This document shows, one piece after another, positions 9,092-18,804 of a DNA stretch of 64,000 nt. How positions within the stretch are numbered: position 1 is the first letter of the stretch; every line of letters starts with the position of its first letter. A program made the position numbers and the translations under genes. Below the pieces are notes generated by a model. The model was not told the DNA's origin. It ran no database searches and saw only the letters and a list, made by a program, of their open reading frames with translations. Source of the DNA: Planctomycetota bacterium (GTDB taxonomy: Bacteria > Planctomycetota > Planctomycetia > Planctomycetales > Planctomycetaceae); contig JAHZKX010000003.1 in NCBI GenBank assembly GCA_022600195.1, positions 78,028 to 142,027 of the forward strand, in the 5' to 3' direction.

Positions 9092-10129
9092 CTACTTCGT
9101 CGACGCAGAGTCACTCAACCGTTTGATCGGAACCTTGAGAAAATGAACACCCTCTCTGTTCATGAATACGGTACCCACGTTCTGGTCATCAATCTGAATC
9201 GTACGTGCTGAATAGTAACGGGCTGTCACAGCAGTCTCAGACAGCAGAATCTTCGTGCGACTCGCATCCCAGGTCTGCCCGTCATCTGTTGACAGGTTAT
9301 ATCGCAAACCCAGATTCTTGTTGCCGATACCCCATGTAACCAGAACGCGCCCATCGGAAAGAACCGTCAGATACCGACCTTCAGCGTTGTCACGTTTGTC
9401 TGGGACTGCGGGAAATTTTTTGATCAGATTCCATCGCTGTCCGTTATCAGAGGAATGAAGCAGAACCGGCCCCATAGCCAAAAGGGAACCCGGCGCCGTG
9501 CGCACAATTTGCTGGAACTCGTGCTGAATTCCATCGGGTCCAATAACAGGGAATTTCGTGAGCGTTCCACTCTGCGGTGAAAACAGTCGTGGCGGACCCA
9601 CACGTAGCGGCAATAACCATCTCCCCTTACTCCAGGACAGTACGTTGTGACGAACCGCGCCGAGATGTGTGCCGTCAATCGGACCAATCAAATGCTGCTC
9701 ACTCCAGGTGCGTCCCTGATCTTCACTCAAACTGTAAAGTAACGCCCGCTCGTAATACCCGTCCTTAGCCTTATCGTCGGCAATGTAATTCCAAGTCACC
9801 AGAATCCGACCATCAGGCAGAGTGTCGACAGTCCCGGGATAGACTTCAAATTTCTTCACCTCACGAATGGAATCAGGTCGCTTCGCGGACGTCGAAATCG
9901 GCTTGGGGGTTGACCACCTCGTACCCTGATCCGAAGAACGAGAACACATCAGCACGTTCGCTCCCTTGTAAACCACAATCAACGTGCCATCGCCGGCCCG
10001 ACAGATTGACGGATGAATGTGACCACCTATCCGTTTCGCAAGAATAGACACAAAATTGTCATCCGCCCGCACAGTTTGGCAAAGGGAAAGAACCGCAGTA
10101 ACCAACAGTACCTTGTAAGTCTGTCTCAT
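9092..10129 (-). CDS. Secreted sialidase-like (BNR/Asp-box) protein
   Basis: 345 residues from the ATG at 10129; an upstream GTG at 10138 would add three residues and is less likely. Signal peptide about 1-22, ending VRA. Four Asp-box motifs of the six-bladed sialidase propeller can be seen: SSDQGTRW, SEDQGRTW, SSDNGQRW and STDDGQTW. Such proteins hydrolyse terminal sialic acids or bind other glycans; many planctomycete members have unknown substrates. I did not place the full catalytic Arg triad, so exo-sialidase activity is a family-level guess. Convergent with the DUF1080 fusion gene and on its own otherwise. Confidence 0.82.
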   Translation of the reverse strand: MRQTYKVLLVTAVLSLCQTVRADDNFVSILAKRIGGHIHPSICRAGDGTLIVVYKGANVLMCSRSSDQGTRWSTPKPISTSAKRPDSIREVKKFEVYPGTVDTLPDGRILVTWNYIADDKAKDGYYERALLYSLSEDQGRTWSEQHLIGPIDGTHLGAVRHNVLSWSKGRWLLPLRVGPPRLFSPQSGTLTKFPVIGPDGIQHEFQQIVRTAPGSLLAMGPVLLHSSDNGQRWNLIKKFPAVPDKRDNAEGRYLTVLSDGRVLVTWGIGNKNLGLRYNLSTDDGQTWDASRTKILLSETAVTARYYSARTIQIDDQNVGTVFMNREGVHFLKVPIKRLSDSASTK

Positions 10130-10561
10130 TTCAAACACCTGATCAAAACGCGTTTACAAACCATGAATTCCTTATTTTATTCGTTTGACTCCAGTAACTC
10201 CAGCTGAATACTTCAACTTCTCTTTGCGTTCTCTTTAAAGAAGATGATCATTCGCCTGGCTTCCCGCTAACGAAGATCTCATACACAAACATTTGAAACC
10301 TGCATTCAATTTGCTCAACCAATCAGTTTAACAACGACCGCCACCGCTGGTCTGTTCTTTTAGCAATCACCTTCACCGGAGACTGACAGGATTTCTTTCA
10401 ATAAACACAATCGCCACACAAATTCTTAACAATTCTAAATTAGACTGCCATAGATTTGATGAAGAGAGAAAAAAGCAATTTTCATTCATAATTGGCATGC
10501 TTGAAAGAACAAAAATCAATACTTGGATTAGTTAGATACTCCACATTACTCTAGAGGAAAT
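10130..10561. other. Divergent intergenic region
   Basis: About 430 bases between the sialidase-like and DUF1559 genes, AT-rich towards the latter. No ORF or RNA gene recognised. An AGAGGA sequence just before the DUF1559 ATG is its likely ribosome site. Confidence 0.4.
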
Positions 10562-11515
10562 ATGATGAAGAAACGAAAAGGTTTTACATTGATCGAACTT
10601 CTGGTAGTCATCGCGATCATCGCAATATTAATCGCTTTACTGTTACCCGCAGTCCAGCAGGCACGCGAAGCAGCTCGTCGTAGTAGCTGCAAAAATAATA
10701 TAAAACAAATCGGCCTGGCACTACACAATTACCATGAAACTTATAATTCCCTCCCACCGGGAAGTATCGTCCAACTCAATTCAGCGGGAACCACCTACAG
10801 TGGTCATGGCTGGACCTGGCACGCAACCCTTTTGCCCTACATTGATCAGGCTCCACTTTACAATCAAATACAAGGCCCCGGCTCCAGTGGAATGGGTGCT
10901 GAATCGGGTGGTTCAACCAGCACCAAACAACGTCTGGCTGGCAGGACAGCCATTTCAGTTTTTTGGTGCCCTTCACAGCCAGATGTAAGAAAAGGAGTTC
11001 AGAAAGATTTATACGCCACATCCAACTACAACGGGAACATGGGAACCCTCATTGGTAGCTCTGGCGACAACTGCTACAGTGGCGGGATTACGACAGCAGC
11101 ACAAATGGCGGCTACCGGTGGGTGCATGGGTGCGGATGGTATATTCTTCATCAGCAGTAGTGTCAAATTCCGTGATGTCACCGATGGTCTCTCTAACACC
11201 ATCTTTGTCAGCGAAGTCATCGACTCTGGTGGTGACTCTAGCATGCCAGGTGGCGCGGGCAGTGACCGCAAGCATTGCTTCTCGGGCGGGGCAGATTCTA
11301 ATCCTCCCACAGAAATGACTGAATATCTCATTGCAGCAGAAAGCAATGACCCCATCAACTCTTATGGCGAGGAAGCTGCCGGCAGCTATCACGTCGGCGG
11401 GGCGCACTTTGTATTTGGCGATGGCAGAGTACGATTCCTCTCTGAAAACATCGACATGACACTCTATCGTGCCCTCAGCACACGTGCAAAGGGAGAAACC
11501 CTCGGTGAATTCTAA
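10562..11515 (+). CDS. DUF1559 type II pseudopilin-like protein
   Basis: 317 residues. The N-terminus [16 protein letters not shown] (7-22) is a type IV prepilin/pseudopilin cleavage and methylation site (cut between G8 and F9, Glu at +5), followed by the hydrophobic helix and [20 protein letters not shown], the classic start of the DUF1559 domain. The C-terminal family block [13 protein letters not shown] is present. These proteins are massively paralogous in planctomycetes; their role (surface filament or secretion pseudopilin) is not settled. A hairpin terminator follows, then a small lipoprotein gene, the usual planctomycete pairing. Confidence 0.95.
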   Translation: MMKKRKGFTLIELLVVIAIIAILIALLLPAVQQAREAARRSSCKNNIKQIGLALHNYHETYNSLPPGSIVQLNSAGTTYSGHGWTWHATLLPYIDQAPLYNQIQGPGSSGMGAESGGSTSTKQRLAGRTAISVFWCPSQPDVRKGVQKDLYATSNYNGNMGTLIGSSGDNCYSGGITTAAQMAATGGCMGADGIFFISSSVKFRDVTDGLSNTIFVSEVIDSGGDSSMPGGAGSDRKHCFSGGADSNPPTEMTEYLIAAESNDPINSYGEEAAGSYHVGGAHFVFGDGRVRFLSENIDMTLYRALSTRAKGETLGEF

Positions 11516-11533
11516 TCATAAAAGAAACCAAAT

Positions 11534-11559
11534 TGCGCCGTTCAACACGGCGCAGTTTT
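11534..11559 (+). terminator. Intrinsic terminator or attenuator after the DUF1559 gene
   Basis: A perfect 8-bp stem TGCGCCGT (11534-11541) / ACGGCGCA (11547-11554), loop TCAAC, followed by G and four T. It sits 18 bases after the DUF1559 stop and before the lipoprotein ATG (11637), so it would lower lipoprotein expression relative to the pseudopilin. Confidence 0.65.
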
Positions 11560-11636
11560 CAGAGAAAACGAATTCATGCAAGATCAATGAATTCCAACGA
11601 CTGAGATCAATACAAAAAAATGAAAGCAGACCAACA

Positions 11637-12092
11637 ATGGATAACAAAATAAATAATTTTTTGCTCATTACATCAGTGATTCTCTGTTTGACCTTGTCAG
11701 GCTGCAGCGGTGCAGAAAATGATCAGCCCGATTTAGGATTGGTCAATGGGGTCGTCACTCTCGACGGACAACCACTTTCCGGAGCATCCATTTCCTTTTT
11801 ACCAGATTCAGGTCGCACAGCCTCAGCAAGAACAGACGCGAATGGATATTACGAATTAACTTATATTCGAGATACTCTCGGATGCAAATTAGGCCAAAAC
11901 AAAGTCGTCATCACTACGTTAATTGATAATGTAGAAGACGATAATGCACTTGAAGGAGATGATGCCGTCATAAAAATCAAACGTGTGAAAGAAACGCTGC
12001 CTGCGAAATACAATAGAAAAACTGAACTTGCAGCCATGGTAAAACCGGGGGAAAACACTTTTGATTTCAAGCTGACTAAATCAGGAAAGTAA
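11637..12092 (+). CDS. Small lipoprotein with carboxypeptidase-regulatory-like domain
   Basis: 151 residues from the ATG at 11637. A longer frame opens at 11469 but overlaps the DUF1559 gene and the terminator, while the 11637 start puts a clean lipoprotein signal at the N-terminus: hydrophobic core, then lipobox L-S-G-C with Cys near residue 23. The mature part starts with VNGVVTLDGQPLSGASISF, a carboxypeptidase-regulatory/transthyretin-like beta-sandwich, ending in FDFKLTK. Such lipoproteins are regularly encoded next to DUF1559 genes in planctomycetes and may anchor or cap the pseudopilin; this is inference from pairing only. Confidence 0.85.
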   Translation: MDNKINNFLLITSVILCLTLSGCSGAENDQPDLGLVNGVVTLDGQPLSGASISFLPDSGRTASARTDANGYYELTYIRDTLGCKLGQNKVVITTLIDNVEDDNALEGDDAVIKIKRVKETLPAKYNRKTELAAMVKPGENTFDFKLTKSGK

Positions 12093-12453
12093 TTCACAAG
12101 AAGACTGCCAAATATTCGCCAACAACAATCATCCGGAGAATCTCTCTTTATGTCGGCACCAAACGAGACTTACATGGAAATTCAGATGCAACAATATCGA
12201 AAAGAGACTTTCTAATAAGCCAAAAGCCAGGAGAAAGGGTTGTCTCAGGGGAGGACTTGGGATTAGAATTGATGCTCTACCTAAATTAACCCCAGAGTCG
12301 ATGCTTAATAGATCATGAGATCTCCTGCAAACTGCCGATGCCACTCTTCCCAATTATAAGGGTGAAATCGAGACCAGCTTAGTTTTTACCCGCTGGTCAT
12401 CACAACCTCCCAGGCGTCGGCTGGATCCTTCAGGCTGAAAGTCAGTTTTCGGA
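12093..12453. other. Intergenic region, nothing recognised
   Basis: About 360 bases between the lipoprotein gene and DUF1549/1553 module I, both on the plus strand. I see no convincing ORF, RNA gene or strong terminator. Confidence 0.4.
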
Positions 12454-14889
12454 ATGAATCACCAGCGATACCATAGCACGATCATCACAACAATTTTTTT
12501 CGCGCTGATGGCATCCACTCAGAACGCCCTCAGTGCGGAACCTGTGAACTTCATCCGCGATGTTGCACCGATCTTCGAGCGCCATTGCCTGATCTGTCAC
12601 AATCAGCGCGTTCGAATGGGCGAACTCTCTCTGCATTCAGCTGATGCCCTTGTTAAAGGTGGCGAGAATGGTGAAGCCCTGGTGCCAGGCGATCCGGAAT
12701 CAAGTTATTTAATGGATCTTGTGACCTCGACAGACGGCGTCGCTGAGATGCCCAAAGAGGAATCGCCACTCAGCAAAAATGATGTCGCAATCATTCGTCG
12801 GTGGATCACTGAAGGCGCGACATGGCCAAAGGATCTAATGCTCAAGCCGCCAGTCCTCTGGTCAATGAAACCACTACAACGCCCCGCCCTTCCTGCAAAC
12901 TTCAGACCCACTCCCCAGTTTCGCATCCGAACGCCCATTGATGTGTTTGTCGCTGCCCGACACCAGAAAGCCGGGATAAAACCGGCGCCCCAGGCAAATC
13001 GTCGCACACTCATTCGTCGTTTGTACCTGGATCTTGTCGGCTTACTCCCCGCACCGCAAGTTGTCGAAGCGTTTGTCGCAGACAAAGATACACTCGCTTA
13101 TGAAAAGTTGGTCGACCAACTTTTGTCTTCCCCACATTATGGTGAGCGCTGGGGACGTTACTGGCTGGATCTTGCACGTTACGCTGACAGCGACGGCTAT
13201 CTCGGCGACAGCATGCGACCCCATGCATGGGTTTATCGTGAATGGGTCATTAATGCGATCAACGAAGACTTACCCTTCGACCAGTTCACCATCGAGCAGT
13301 TGGCAGGCGACCTGTTAGACAAACCAACTGCGTCGCAGAAAATCGCCACTGGATTTCACCGCAACACACTCAGCAATACAGAGGCCGGCGTCGACCTGGA
13401 ATTGTATCGCACGAAGGAAATCGTAGATCGCGTGAATACAACCGGCATGGTCTGGCTCGGTTTGACTCTCGGATGTGCTGAATGTCACGATCATAAGCAT
13501 GACCCCATTTCGCAGAAGGAATTCTACCAGCTCTACTCATTCTTTAATAACACCGTCGAATCCAGCGTGAAGGTACAAAACTCCTGGGAGAAGGAAGAGT
13601 ACGAACAGGACATGCAAAAGTGGCAACCCGCCTATGATCAACTACAGGCTCAACTCAAGTCTTACGAAATCAAAGACCTTACAGAAAAACAACGGGCCGA
13701 GATCACCAAGATCATTGCTGCCTACAAAAAATCAACCGACCTCAAGAAGCTTGTCAGTTTCTACCAGACAAAAAAAAACGGCTGGGACAAAATCAACTCG
13801 AAACTCGATCAACTTCTCAAAACGAAACCAGCAAAACCGTCTACCAAAGCTCCCAGCTTCACCGAACGAAAAAAAGATCGGCGTGATACCTTCATCCATG
13901 TCCGCGGAATCTACAATCGCCCCGGCGAAAAAGTAACCCCGGGCACACCGACAGTTCTTCCGGGATTACCATCGAAAAACAACAACCTCAATCGGCTGGA
14001 TTTCGCGCAGTGGCTGTTTCAGGAAAATCACCCAATGACCGCACGCGTCGCCGTCAATCGCATCTGGCAACAACTCTTCGGTCACGGAATCGTAGCGACT
14101 CCCAACGATTTCGGCACGAAGGGAGCAAAACCGACACACCCCCTGCTCCTCGATTGGCTTGCGGTCGAGTATCGAGAACGTCAATGGAGCCGCAAGGCCA
14201 TGATTCGCATGATCGTTTTGTCATCCACCTACCAGTTATCATCGGCAGCAAACGCAAGCCCGAACAACAAGGATCTAAACAACCAACTACTCTGGCGCCA
14301 AAACAGTTACCGCGTCAATGCAGAAATCGTACGCGACATTCACCTGACAGCCAGCGGGCTACTCGACCGCACCATTGGTCGTCGCGGCATCAGACCACCA
14401 CTTCCAGCGTTCGTAACCGATGTCGGACGTAGTGTAAAATGGCCAGCCAGCCAGGGGAGCGAGCGTTACCGCCGTGGCATGTATATCGTCTTCAAAAGAA
14501 CCGTCCCCTACCCGATGCTGATGACCTTCGATGCACCCGACGCCACCGTTTCATGCAGTCGTCGAGAACGCTCGAACACACCATTGCAGGCACTCACACT
14601 ATTGAACGGCCCTATGTTTTATGAATGTGCTCAAGAGTTGGGACGACAGATGATCAAGCAACATCCCGACAATCTACAAGCCGCCATTCAGGAAATGTTC
14701 ATGCGATGTTTCTCTCGGCCGGCCAGCAAACAGGAACTGAAATACCTCAGCGCCGCCTATTCCGACCTGCTGCAGTTAGCAGATAAGCAAAGTAAAGAGA
14801 CAAAACAAACAGAGCCTCCCCAACTCACAGCAATGGTTCAAGTGGCGCGAATCGTCATGAATCTGGATGAGTTTATCACACGAGACTGA
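12454..14889 (+). CDS. PSCyt1/DUF1549/DUF1553 cytochrome-like protein (module I)
   Basis: 811 residues. Signal peptide 1-28, then a Planctomycete cytochrome C (PSCyt1) domain with haem motif C-L-I-C-H at 45-49 and the family segment GELSLHSADALVKGGENG. DUF1549 (PSCyt2) covers about 150-370 with the signature SSPHYGERWGRYWLDLARYADSD in several pieces, and a second CAECHDHKHDPI block near 346 that could bind another haem or metal. A coiled, Lys-rich linker (about 390-470) precedes DUF1553 (about 520-780: NHPMTARVAVNRIWQQLFG, then SNTPLQALTLLN). The function is unknown, but these proteins are always exported and paired with DUF1501. Only two bases separate it from the next gene. Confidence 0.93.
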   Translation: MNHQRYHSTIITTIFFALMASTQNALSAEPVNFIRDVAPIFERHCLICHNQRVRMGELSLHSADALVKGGENGEALVPGDPESSYLMDLVTSTDGVAEMPKEESPLSKNDVAIIRRWITEGATWPKDLMLKPPVLWSMKPLQRPALPANFRPTPQFRIRTPIDVFVAARHQKAGIKPAPQANRRTLIRRLYLDLVGLLPAPQVVEAFVADKDTLAYEKLVDQLLSSPHYGERWGRYWLDLARYADSDGYLGDSMRPHAWVYREWVINAINEDLPFDQFTIEQLAGDLLDKPTASQKIATGFHRNTLSNTEAGVDLELYRTKEIVDRVNTTGMVWLGLTLGCAECHDHKHDPISQKEFYQLYSFFNNTVESSVKVQNSWEKEEYEQDMQKWQPAYDQLQAQLKSYEIKDLTEKQRAEITKIIAAYKKSTDLKKLVSFYQTKKNGWDKINSKLDQLLKTKPAKPSTKAPSFTERKKDRRDTFIHVRGIYNRPGEKVTPGTPTVLPGLPSKNNNLNRLDFAQWLFQENHPMTARVAVNRIWQQLFGHGIVATPNDFGTKGAKPTHPLLLDWLAVEYRERQWSRKAMIRMIVLSSTYQLSSAANASPNNKDLNNQLLWRQNSYRVNAEIVRDIHLTASGLLDRTIGRRGIRPPLPAFVTDVGRSVKWPASQGSERYRRGMYIVFKRTVPYPMLMTFDAPDATVSCSRRERSNTPLQALTLLNGPMFYECAQELGRQMIKQHPDNLQAAIQEMFMRCFSRPASKQELKYLSAAYSDLLQLADKQSKETKQTEPPQLTAMVQVARIVMNLDEFITRD

Positions 14890-14891
14890 AT

Positions 14892-16358
14892 ATGATTCCC
14901 GAACAGTTTAACAATCAAACAAACGAACTTGACGCACTGAACCGGCGCCGATTTTTTGCCACCAGTGCCAGCGGACTGGGAACCCTGGCTCTGGCATCCT
15001 TGATGAAACAGGACGGTCTGTTTGCCAGCGACCCGACAACACAACTCTCACACATCGCACCACGCGCGAAACGCTGCATCTACCTCTTCATGGAAGGGGG
15101 CCCGAGCCAGATGGATCTGTTCGACCCCAAACCAAAGTTGAATGAACTCGATGGGCAACCCATGCCCGAATCGATTTTGAAAGATATTAAATTCGCATTC
15201 ATCCAGAAAGAAGCAGCCCGCTTAATGGGCAGCCCACGCACATTCCGCCGCTACGGTGAATGTGGTATGGAACTCTCCGATCTACTACCCCACCTAAGCA
15301 CATGCGTCGACGACATCGCCATGATCCGCTCCATGCATTGTGAGCAGTTCAATCACCTCCCCGGCCAACTCATGATGCTCAGCGGATCCGATTTACAAGG
15401 CCGACCGACGCTGGGATCATGGCTCAATTATGGCCTGGGCAGCGAATCACAAAACCTGCCGGGTTATGTCGTACTCGCCACACTGGGTCGAGGCTTACCC
15501 GGCGGCGCATCCAGTTGGTCAAGCGGGTTCCTGCCCTCTCAATACGCGGGAACCCTGTTTCGAAATCAGGGAAGTCCGGTATTAAATCTGGCCAACCCAA
15601 CGGGGCTCTCATCGCAGGCCCAACAACGCAGCCTGCAAACCATCAACGAATTGAACGGCTTGCGCTTTGATCAAATTGGGAATCCCGAAATTGCCAGCCG
15701 CATCAAAGCCTATGAACTCGCATTCCGCATGCAGCAGACCGCACCAGAACTACTCGACCTCTCGGGAGAAACCAAAACAACTCTGGAAGAATACGGCGTC
15801 ACCCGTGAAGACACTTCAAAAACAAATACCGGTTTCATGGGCTCCTATGCCAGAAACTGCCTGCTGGCACGCCGTATGGTGGAACGGGGTGTCCGCTTCG
15901 TAACACTGTTTCTATCAACCTGGGATCACCATAGTTCCCTCGACAGCGGCTTGAAACGTTACACTCAAATCTCCGATCAACCAATCGCCGCATTACTCAA
16001 AGACCTCAAACGTCGGGGCCTGCTCGATGAAACACTGGTCGTCTTCGGAGGCGAATTCGGCCGTACCCCCCTGGGTGAAAATAGAGTCAACTTCAAGAAA
16101 GTCACAGGCCGCGATCATCATCCCTATTCCTATAGTATGTGGCTAGCCGGCGGTGGAATCAAAGGCGGTCAGGTCATAGGCGAAACAGACGAAATCGGCT
16201 GGGGTGTCACCAAAGACCCCGTCCACGTACATGATCTCCACGCCACCATCTTGCAACTGTTTGGCCTCGACCATAAAAAACTCACATACCAGTTCCAGGG
16301 CCGCGATTTCCGACTGACCGACGTTTCCGGAAACGTCGTTGAAAAACTACTGGCCTGA
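14892..16358 (+). CDS. DUF1501 protein with Tat-type signal (module I)
   Basis: 488 residues. The N-terminus has a twin-arginine signal (NRRRFFATSASG, 18-29) and hydrophobic stretch, indicating folded export. The sulfatase/phosphatase-like DUF1501 fold is marked by GGPSQMDLFDPKP, by the ARRMVERGVRFV segment, by GGEFGRTPLGEN and by the conserved GRDHHPYSYSMWLAGGGI region. Potential metal ligands (Asp, His) are present in these blocks. Translationally close-coupled to the DUF1549/1553 gene, as elsewhere in the window. It probably acts with it in the periplasm; the reaction is not known. Confidence 0.93.
   Translation: MIPEQFNNQTNELDALNRRRFFATSASGLGTLALASLMKQDGLFASDPTTQLSHIAPRAKRCIYLFMEGGPSQMDLFDPKPKLNELDGQPMPESILKDIKFAFIQKEAARLMGSPRTFRRYGECGMELSDLLPHLSTCVDDIAMIRSMHCEQFNHLPGQLMMLSGSDLQGRPTLGSWLNYGLGSESQNLPGYVVLATLGRGLPGGASSWSSGFLPSQYAGTLFRNQGSPVLNLANPTGLSSQAQQRSLQTINELNGLRFDQIGNPEIASRIKAYELAFRMQQTAPELLDLSGETKTTLEEYGVTREDTSKTNTGFMGSYARNCLLARRMVERGVRFVTLFLSTWDHHSSLDSGLKRYTQISDQPIAALLKDLKRRGLLDETLVVFGGEFGRTPLGENRVNFKKVTGRDHHPYSYSMWLAGGGIKGGQVIGETDEIGWGVTKDPVHVHDLHATILQLFGLDHKKLTYQFQGRDFRLTDVSGNVVEKLLA
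16319..16338. repeat. Perfect 20-bp palindrome inside the DUF1501 3' end
   Basis: CGACGTTTCC followed directly by GGAAACGTCG. It lies 20 bases before the stop codon, at the junction with a convergent gene. It could form a transcript hairpin or bind a protein; neither is shown. Confidence 0.7.
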
Positions 16359-16368
16359 CAACTGAAAT

Positions 16369-17376
16369 TCAAAATGTAATCACCGCCCCCGTCTGTGAAG
16401 ACTCAGTCGCAGCCGCCATCCAGGCTACAGCCGCACAAGACTCGACTGGCGTAATCCGATCTGGCCGTTCCCCCTTTCGTATGCAGTTAGCGAAGTAACG
16501 CAGCTCCTCCTGCAGCACACCAAAATAGTTACCAAAAGGACGTGGCCAGTACATCGTATCCGGCATCTTAACGCCATTCGCATCGTGAATCGCCAGACCA
16601 GCCTCCCCGCAGTTGATATACAATGCCCCCTCTGTACCAAGAACTTCCAGTCGTGCGTCAATCGTGTAAGGCGTGCTCTCCGGCAAATGCCACACCGATT
16701 CAACCACAGCCACCGCACCGTTATCCAGCCGCGCGATAGACCAGCCACCATCAGGATATTGATTCTGACCCGGATGCACCTCCTGAGCATAAACCGTCGA
16801 CACCTTCGCCTGACTGAACCAGAGCATCAAATCTGCGTCATGAATACCATCACCCATCAATGCCGAAATATCATCCAGAACCATTTTACCAATTTCTTTG
16901 GAAAGATTCCGTCGGGCATGCATCGAAATAATCTTACCAATCCGCCCCTCTTCAATCGCCTGCTTCGCCATTGTCACGCGCGGATCAAATCGGCAAATAT
17001 GTCCCACCATCAAAAAGCCTTCAGCATTCCGCGCCGCCTCAACAATCTGTTCACAATCAGCGACCGTCGGAGCCATCGGCTTTTCCAGCAGCACATGTTT
17101 TCCACTACGCAACGCATCGATGGCGATGTCACGGTGATCGTTGATATGCGTCGTAATGCTCACCACATCAATCTCGGGATCAGCCAATAAATCGCGATAA
17201 TCAGTATATCGCCGCTTCACTCCCAATCGGTCGGCCACCTCGCCCAAACGTTCGGGACGTCGCGTACAAAGTGCCGCCAGTTCGATATCCGGCATCTCAG
17301 ACAGATTGTCAGCGTGAACCTCACCAAACCACCCCAGACCAATCACACCCCAGCGAACAGTCTTTGACTGACTCAT
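16369..17376 (-). CDS. Gfo/Idh/MocA family oxidoreductase
   Basis: 335 residues, cytosolic, no signal. N-terminal Rossmann fold with GLGWFG (13-18), family motif E-K-P at 98-100 (Lys99 is the usual catalytic lysine) and GDGIHDADLM with candidate catalytic His179. These enzymes oxidise or reduce sugars, inositols or glycosides with NAD(P). Downstream of an FAD oxidoreductase in the same direction (51-base gap), so likely an operon. A link to 3-keto-sugar chemistry with the DUF1080 protein at 5730 is possible but not shown. Confidence 0.92.
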   Translation of the reverse strand: MSQSKTVRWGVIGLGWFGEVHADNLSEMPDIELAALCTRRPERLGEVADRLGVKRRYTDYRDLLADPEIDVVSITTHINDHRDIAIDALRSGKHVLLEKPMAPTVADCEQIVEAARNAEGFLMVGHICRFDPRVTMAKQAIEEGRIGKIISMHARRNLSKEIGKMVLDDISALMGDGIHDADLMLWFSQAKVSTVYAQEVHPGQNQYPDGGWSIARLDNGAVAVVESVWHLPESTPYTIDARLEVLGTEGALYINCGEAGLAIHDANGVKMPDTMYWPRPFGNYFGVLQEELRYFANCIRKGERPDRITPVESCAAVAWMAAATESSQTGAVITF

Positions 17377-17427
17377 CTCATCACCTCATATAAGTTTCGA
17401 ACTTTTAAACCATCGACAGAAAATAAA

Positions 17428-18804
17428 TTAAATAACAGCACCCTGCTCCCGGAGTTTTGTACGCAGTGCTTCAACATCAATTTCACGCGGCGACACCTTC
17501 TGCTGAAGAGAAAGACCCGCCGCCGTACCCGCTGCTTCACCGGTCGCATAACAGGGGGGAATCACTCTCGCAGATGCCGCTCCTTCATGGTCAGCCGAGA
17601 TCGGTCGGCCTGCAACTAACAGGTTATTCACCTGTCGTGGCACAAGACAACGATACGGAATCTCATAATGATCGGCGTTAATTCCCTCCAGGCGACCGCG
17701 GGGACCCGACGGATCATGAATATCAATCGGATACGAACACTGGGCAATCCCATCTTCAAATTGACGCCCCTCCAGTACGTCCTCTCCGTTAAGCACATAA
17801 TCTCCCAGGATGTGTCGCGTTTCGCGAACGCCCACATGGCTGCCCGTCGCAACCAATTGCGCATTTTCCAGACCGGGACAATGCGATCGGAAAAAACGAA
17901 TCAAATCCCAAGCCTGGCGACGACTCTCAATTTCCGCACGAGACAGATCATCGGGGTTCGTCCCATCCACATCATGTACTCGCGTCGTGTTCACCTTCCA
18001 TTGCCCCGCTGTCGGCTCTCGATAGAGATTCAAAAAATCGCGATCCAGTGTCCATTCACCTTTGGCCCGGGCCTCTTTCACAATGCACTCAAACAGTCGC
18101 TCCCCCGGATGTAGTTTTTCATGCTCCCGCATCCAGGCTATCACCCGCTCATCATCCACTCCACCAATGGTAATAAACAAAGTAACCGGCATCATCTTGC
18201 CATCTTCACGCCGACCCACTTCAAAAGGAGCACCCGCTTTGGCAGCAATATCACCATCGCCAGAGGTATCAATCACAACTTTTGGACGCAGAAATCCAAG
18301 GCCCCCTTTATCCAGAAAGATCAGCTCCGAAATGCGTTCCCCTTCCATCACCACATCCACAAACGAGGTATGAAATCGAATGTTTGCGCCCGCATCACAA
18401 ACCATTTCCAGCGCCGCCATCTTGAGCGATTCCACATGAAAGGGCGTCACATTCGCATGACCCAGCTCAATAAACGACCCCCACTCCGACCCCGCTTCCG
18501 TTGTCGAAGGATCGACGGCTCCCCCCATGGCCACCATTCGATCAATGATTTCCTGAAAGATTCCAGCAACCAGTTGCCGTTTGCCGTCCGGCGTATAGGA
18601 AGTCATAAAAGGACCAACCATACCCGCCGTCGAAGTGCCACCCAGGAAACCATATTTCTCGACAAGTACCGTCGATGCACCTGTCCGCGCCGCAGCAGTC
18701 GCAGCAGCAATTCCAGCAGAACCACCTCCAATCACGGCCACATCCACTGTGTCCCGCAAGGGAATGTCCCACGTACGGCTGATTGTTTCGGATAGGTCCG
18801 ACAT
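17428..18804 (-). CDS. FAD-dependent oxidoreductase (FAD_oxidored type)
   Basis: 458 residues, no signal peptide. Dinucleotide-binding GGGSAG at 26-31, then the family's VEKYGFLGGTSTAGMVG segment, the DTSGDGDIAAKAGAPFEVG block and the C-terminal HEGAASARVIPPCYATGEAAG flavin-contact region. This set matches the broad PF12831 group, which is common in planctomycetes next to sugar-acting enzymes. The substrate is unknown. First gene of a likely two-gene operon with the Gfo/Idh/MocA gene. Confidence 0.9.
   Translation of the reverse strand: MSDLSETISRTWDIPLRDTVDVAVIGGGSAGIAAATAAARTGASTVLVEKYGFLGGTSTAGMVGPFMTSYTPDGKRQLVAGIFQEIIDRMVAMGGAVDPSTTEAGSEWGSFIELGHANVTPFHVESLKMAALEMVCDAGANIRFHTSFVDVVMEGERISELIFLDKGGLGFLRPKVVIDTSGDGDIAAKAGAPFEVGRREDGKMMPVTLFITIGGVDDERVIAWMREHEKLHPGERLFECIVKEARAKGEWTLDRDFLNLYREPTAGQWKVNTTRVHDVDGTNPDDLSRAEIESRRQAWDLIRFFRSHCPGLENAQLVATGSHVGVRETRHILGDYVLNGEDVLEGRQFEDGIAQCSYPIDIHDPSGPRGRLEGINADHYEIPYRCLVPRQVNNLLVAGRPISADHEGAASARVIPPCYATGEAAGTAAGLSLQQKVSPREIDVEALRTKLREQGAVI

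Noticed and set aside
11469..11636. Longer N-terminus for the lipoprotein
   Set aside because: It overlaps the DUF1559 gene and runs through a terminator hairpin; the lipobox would be far from the N-terminus.
18121..18795. 224-codon frame antisense to the FAD oxidoreductase
   Set aside because: Shadow of a conserved gene, with no recognisable motif.
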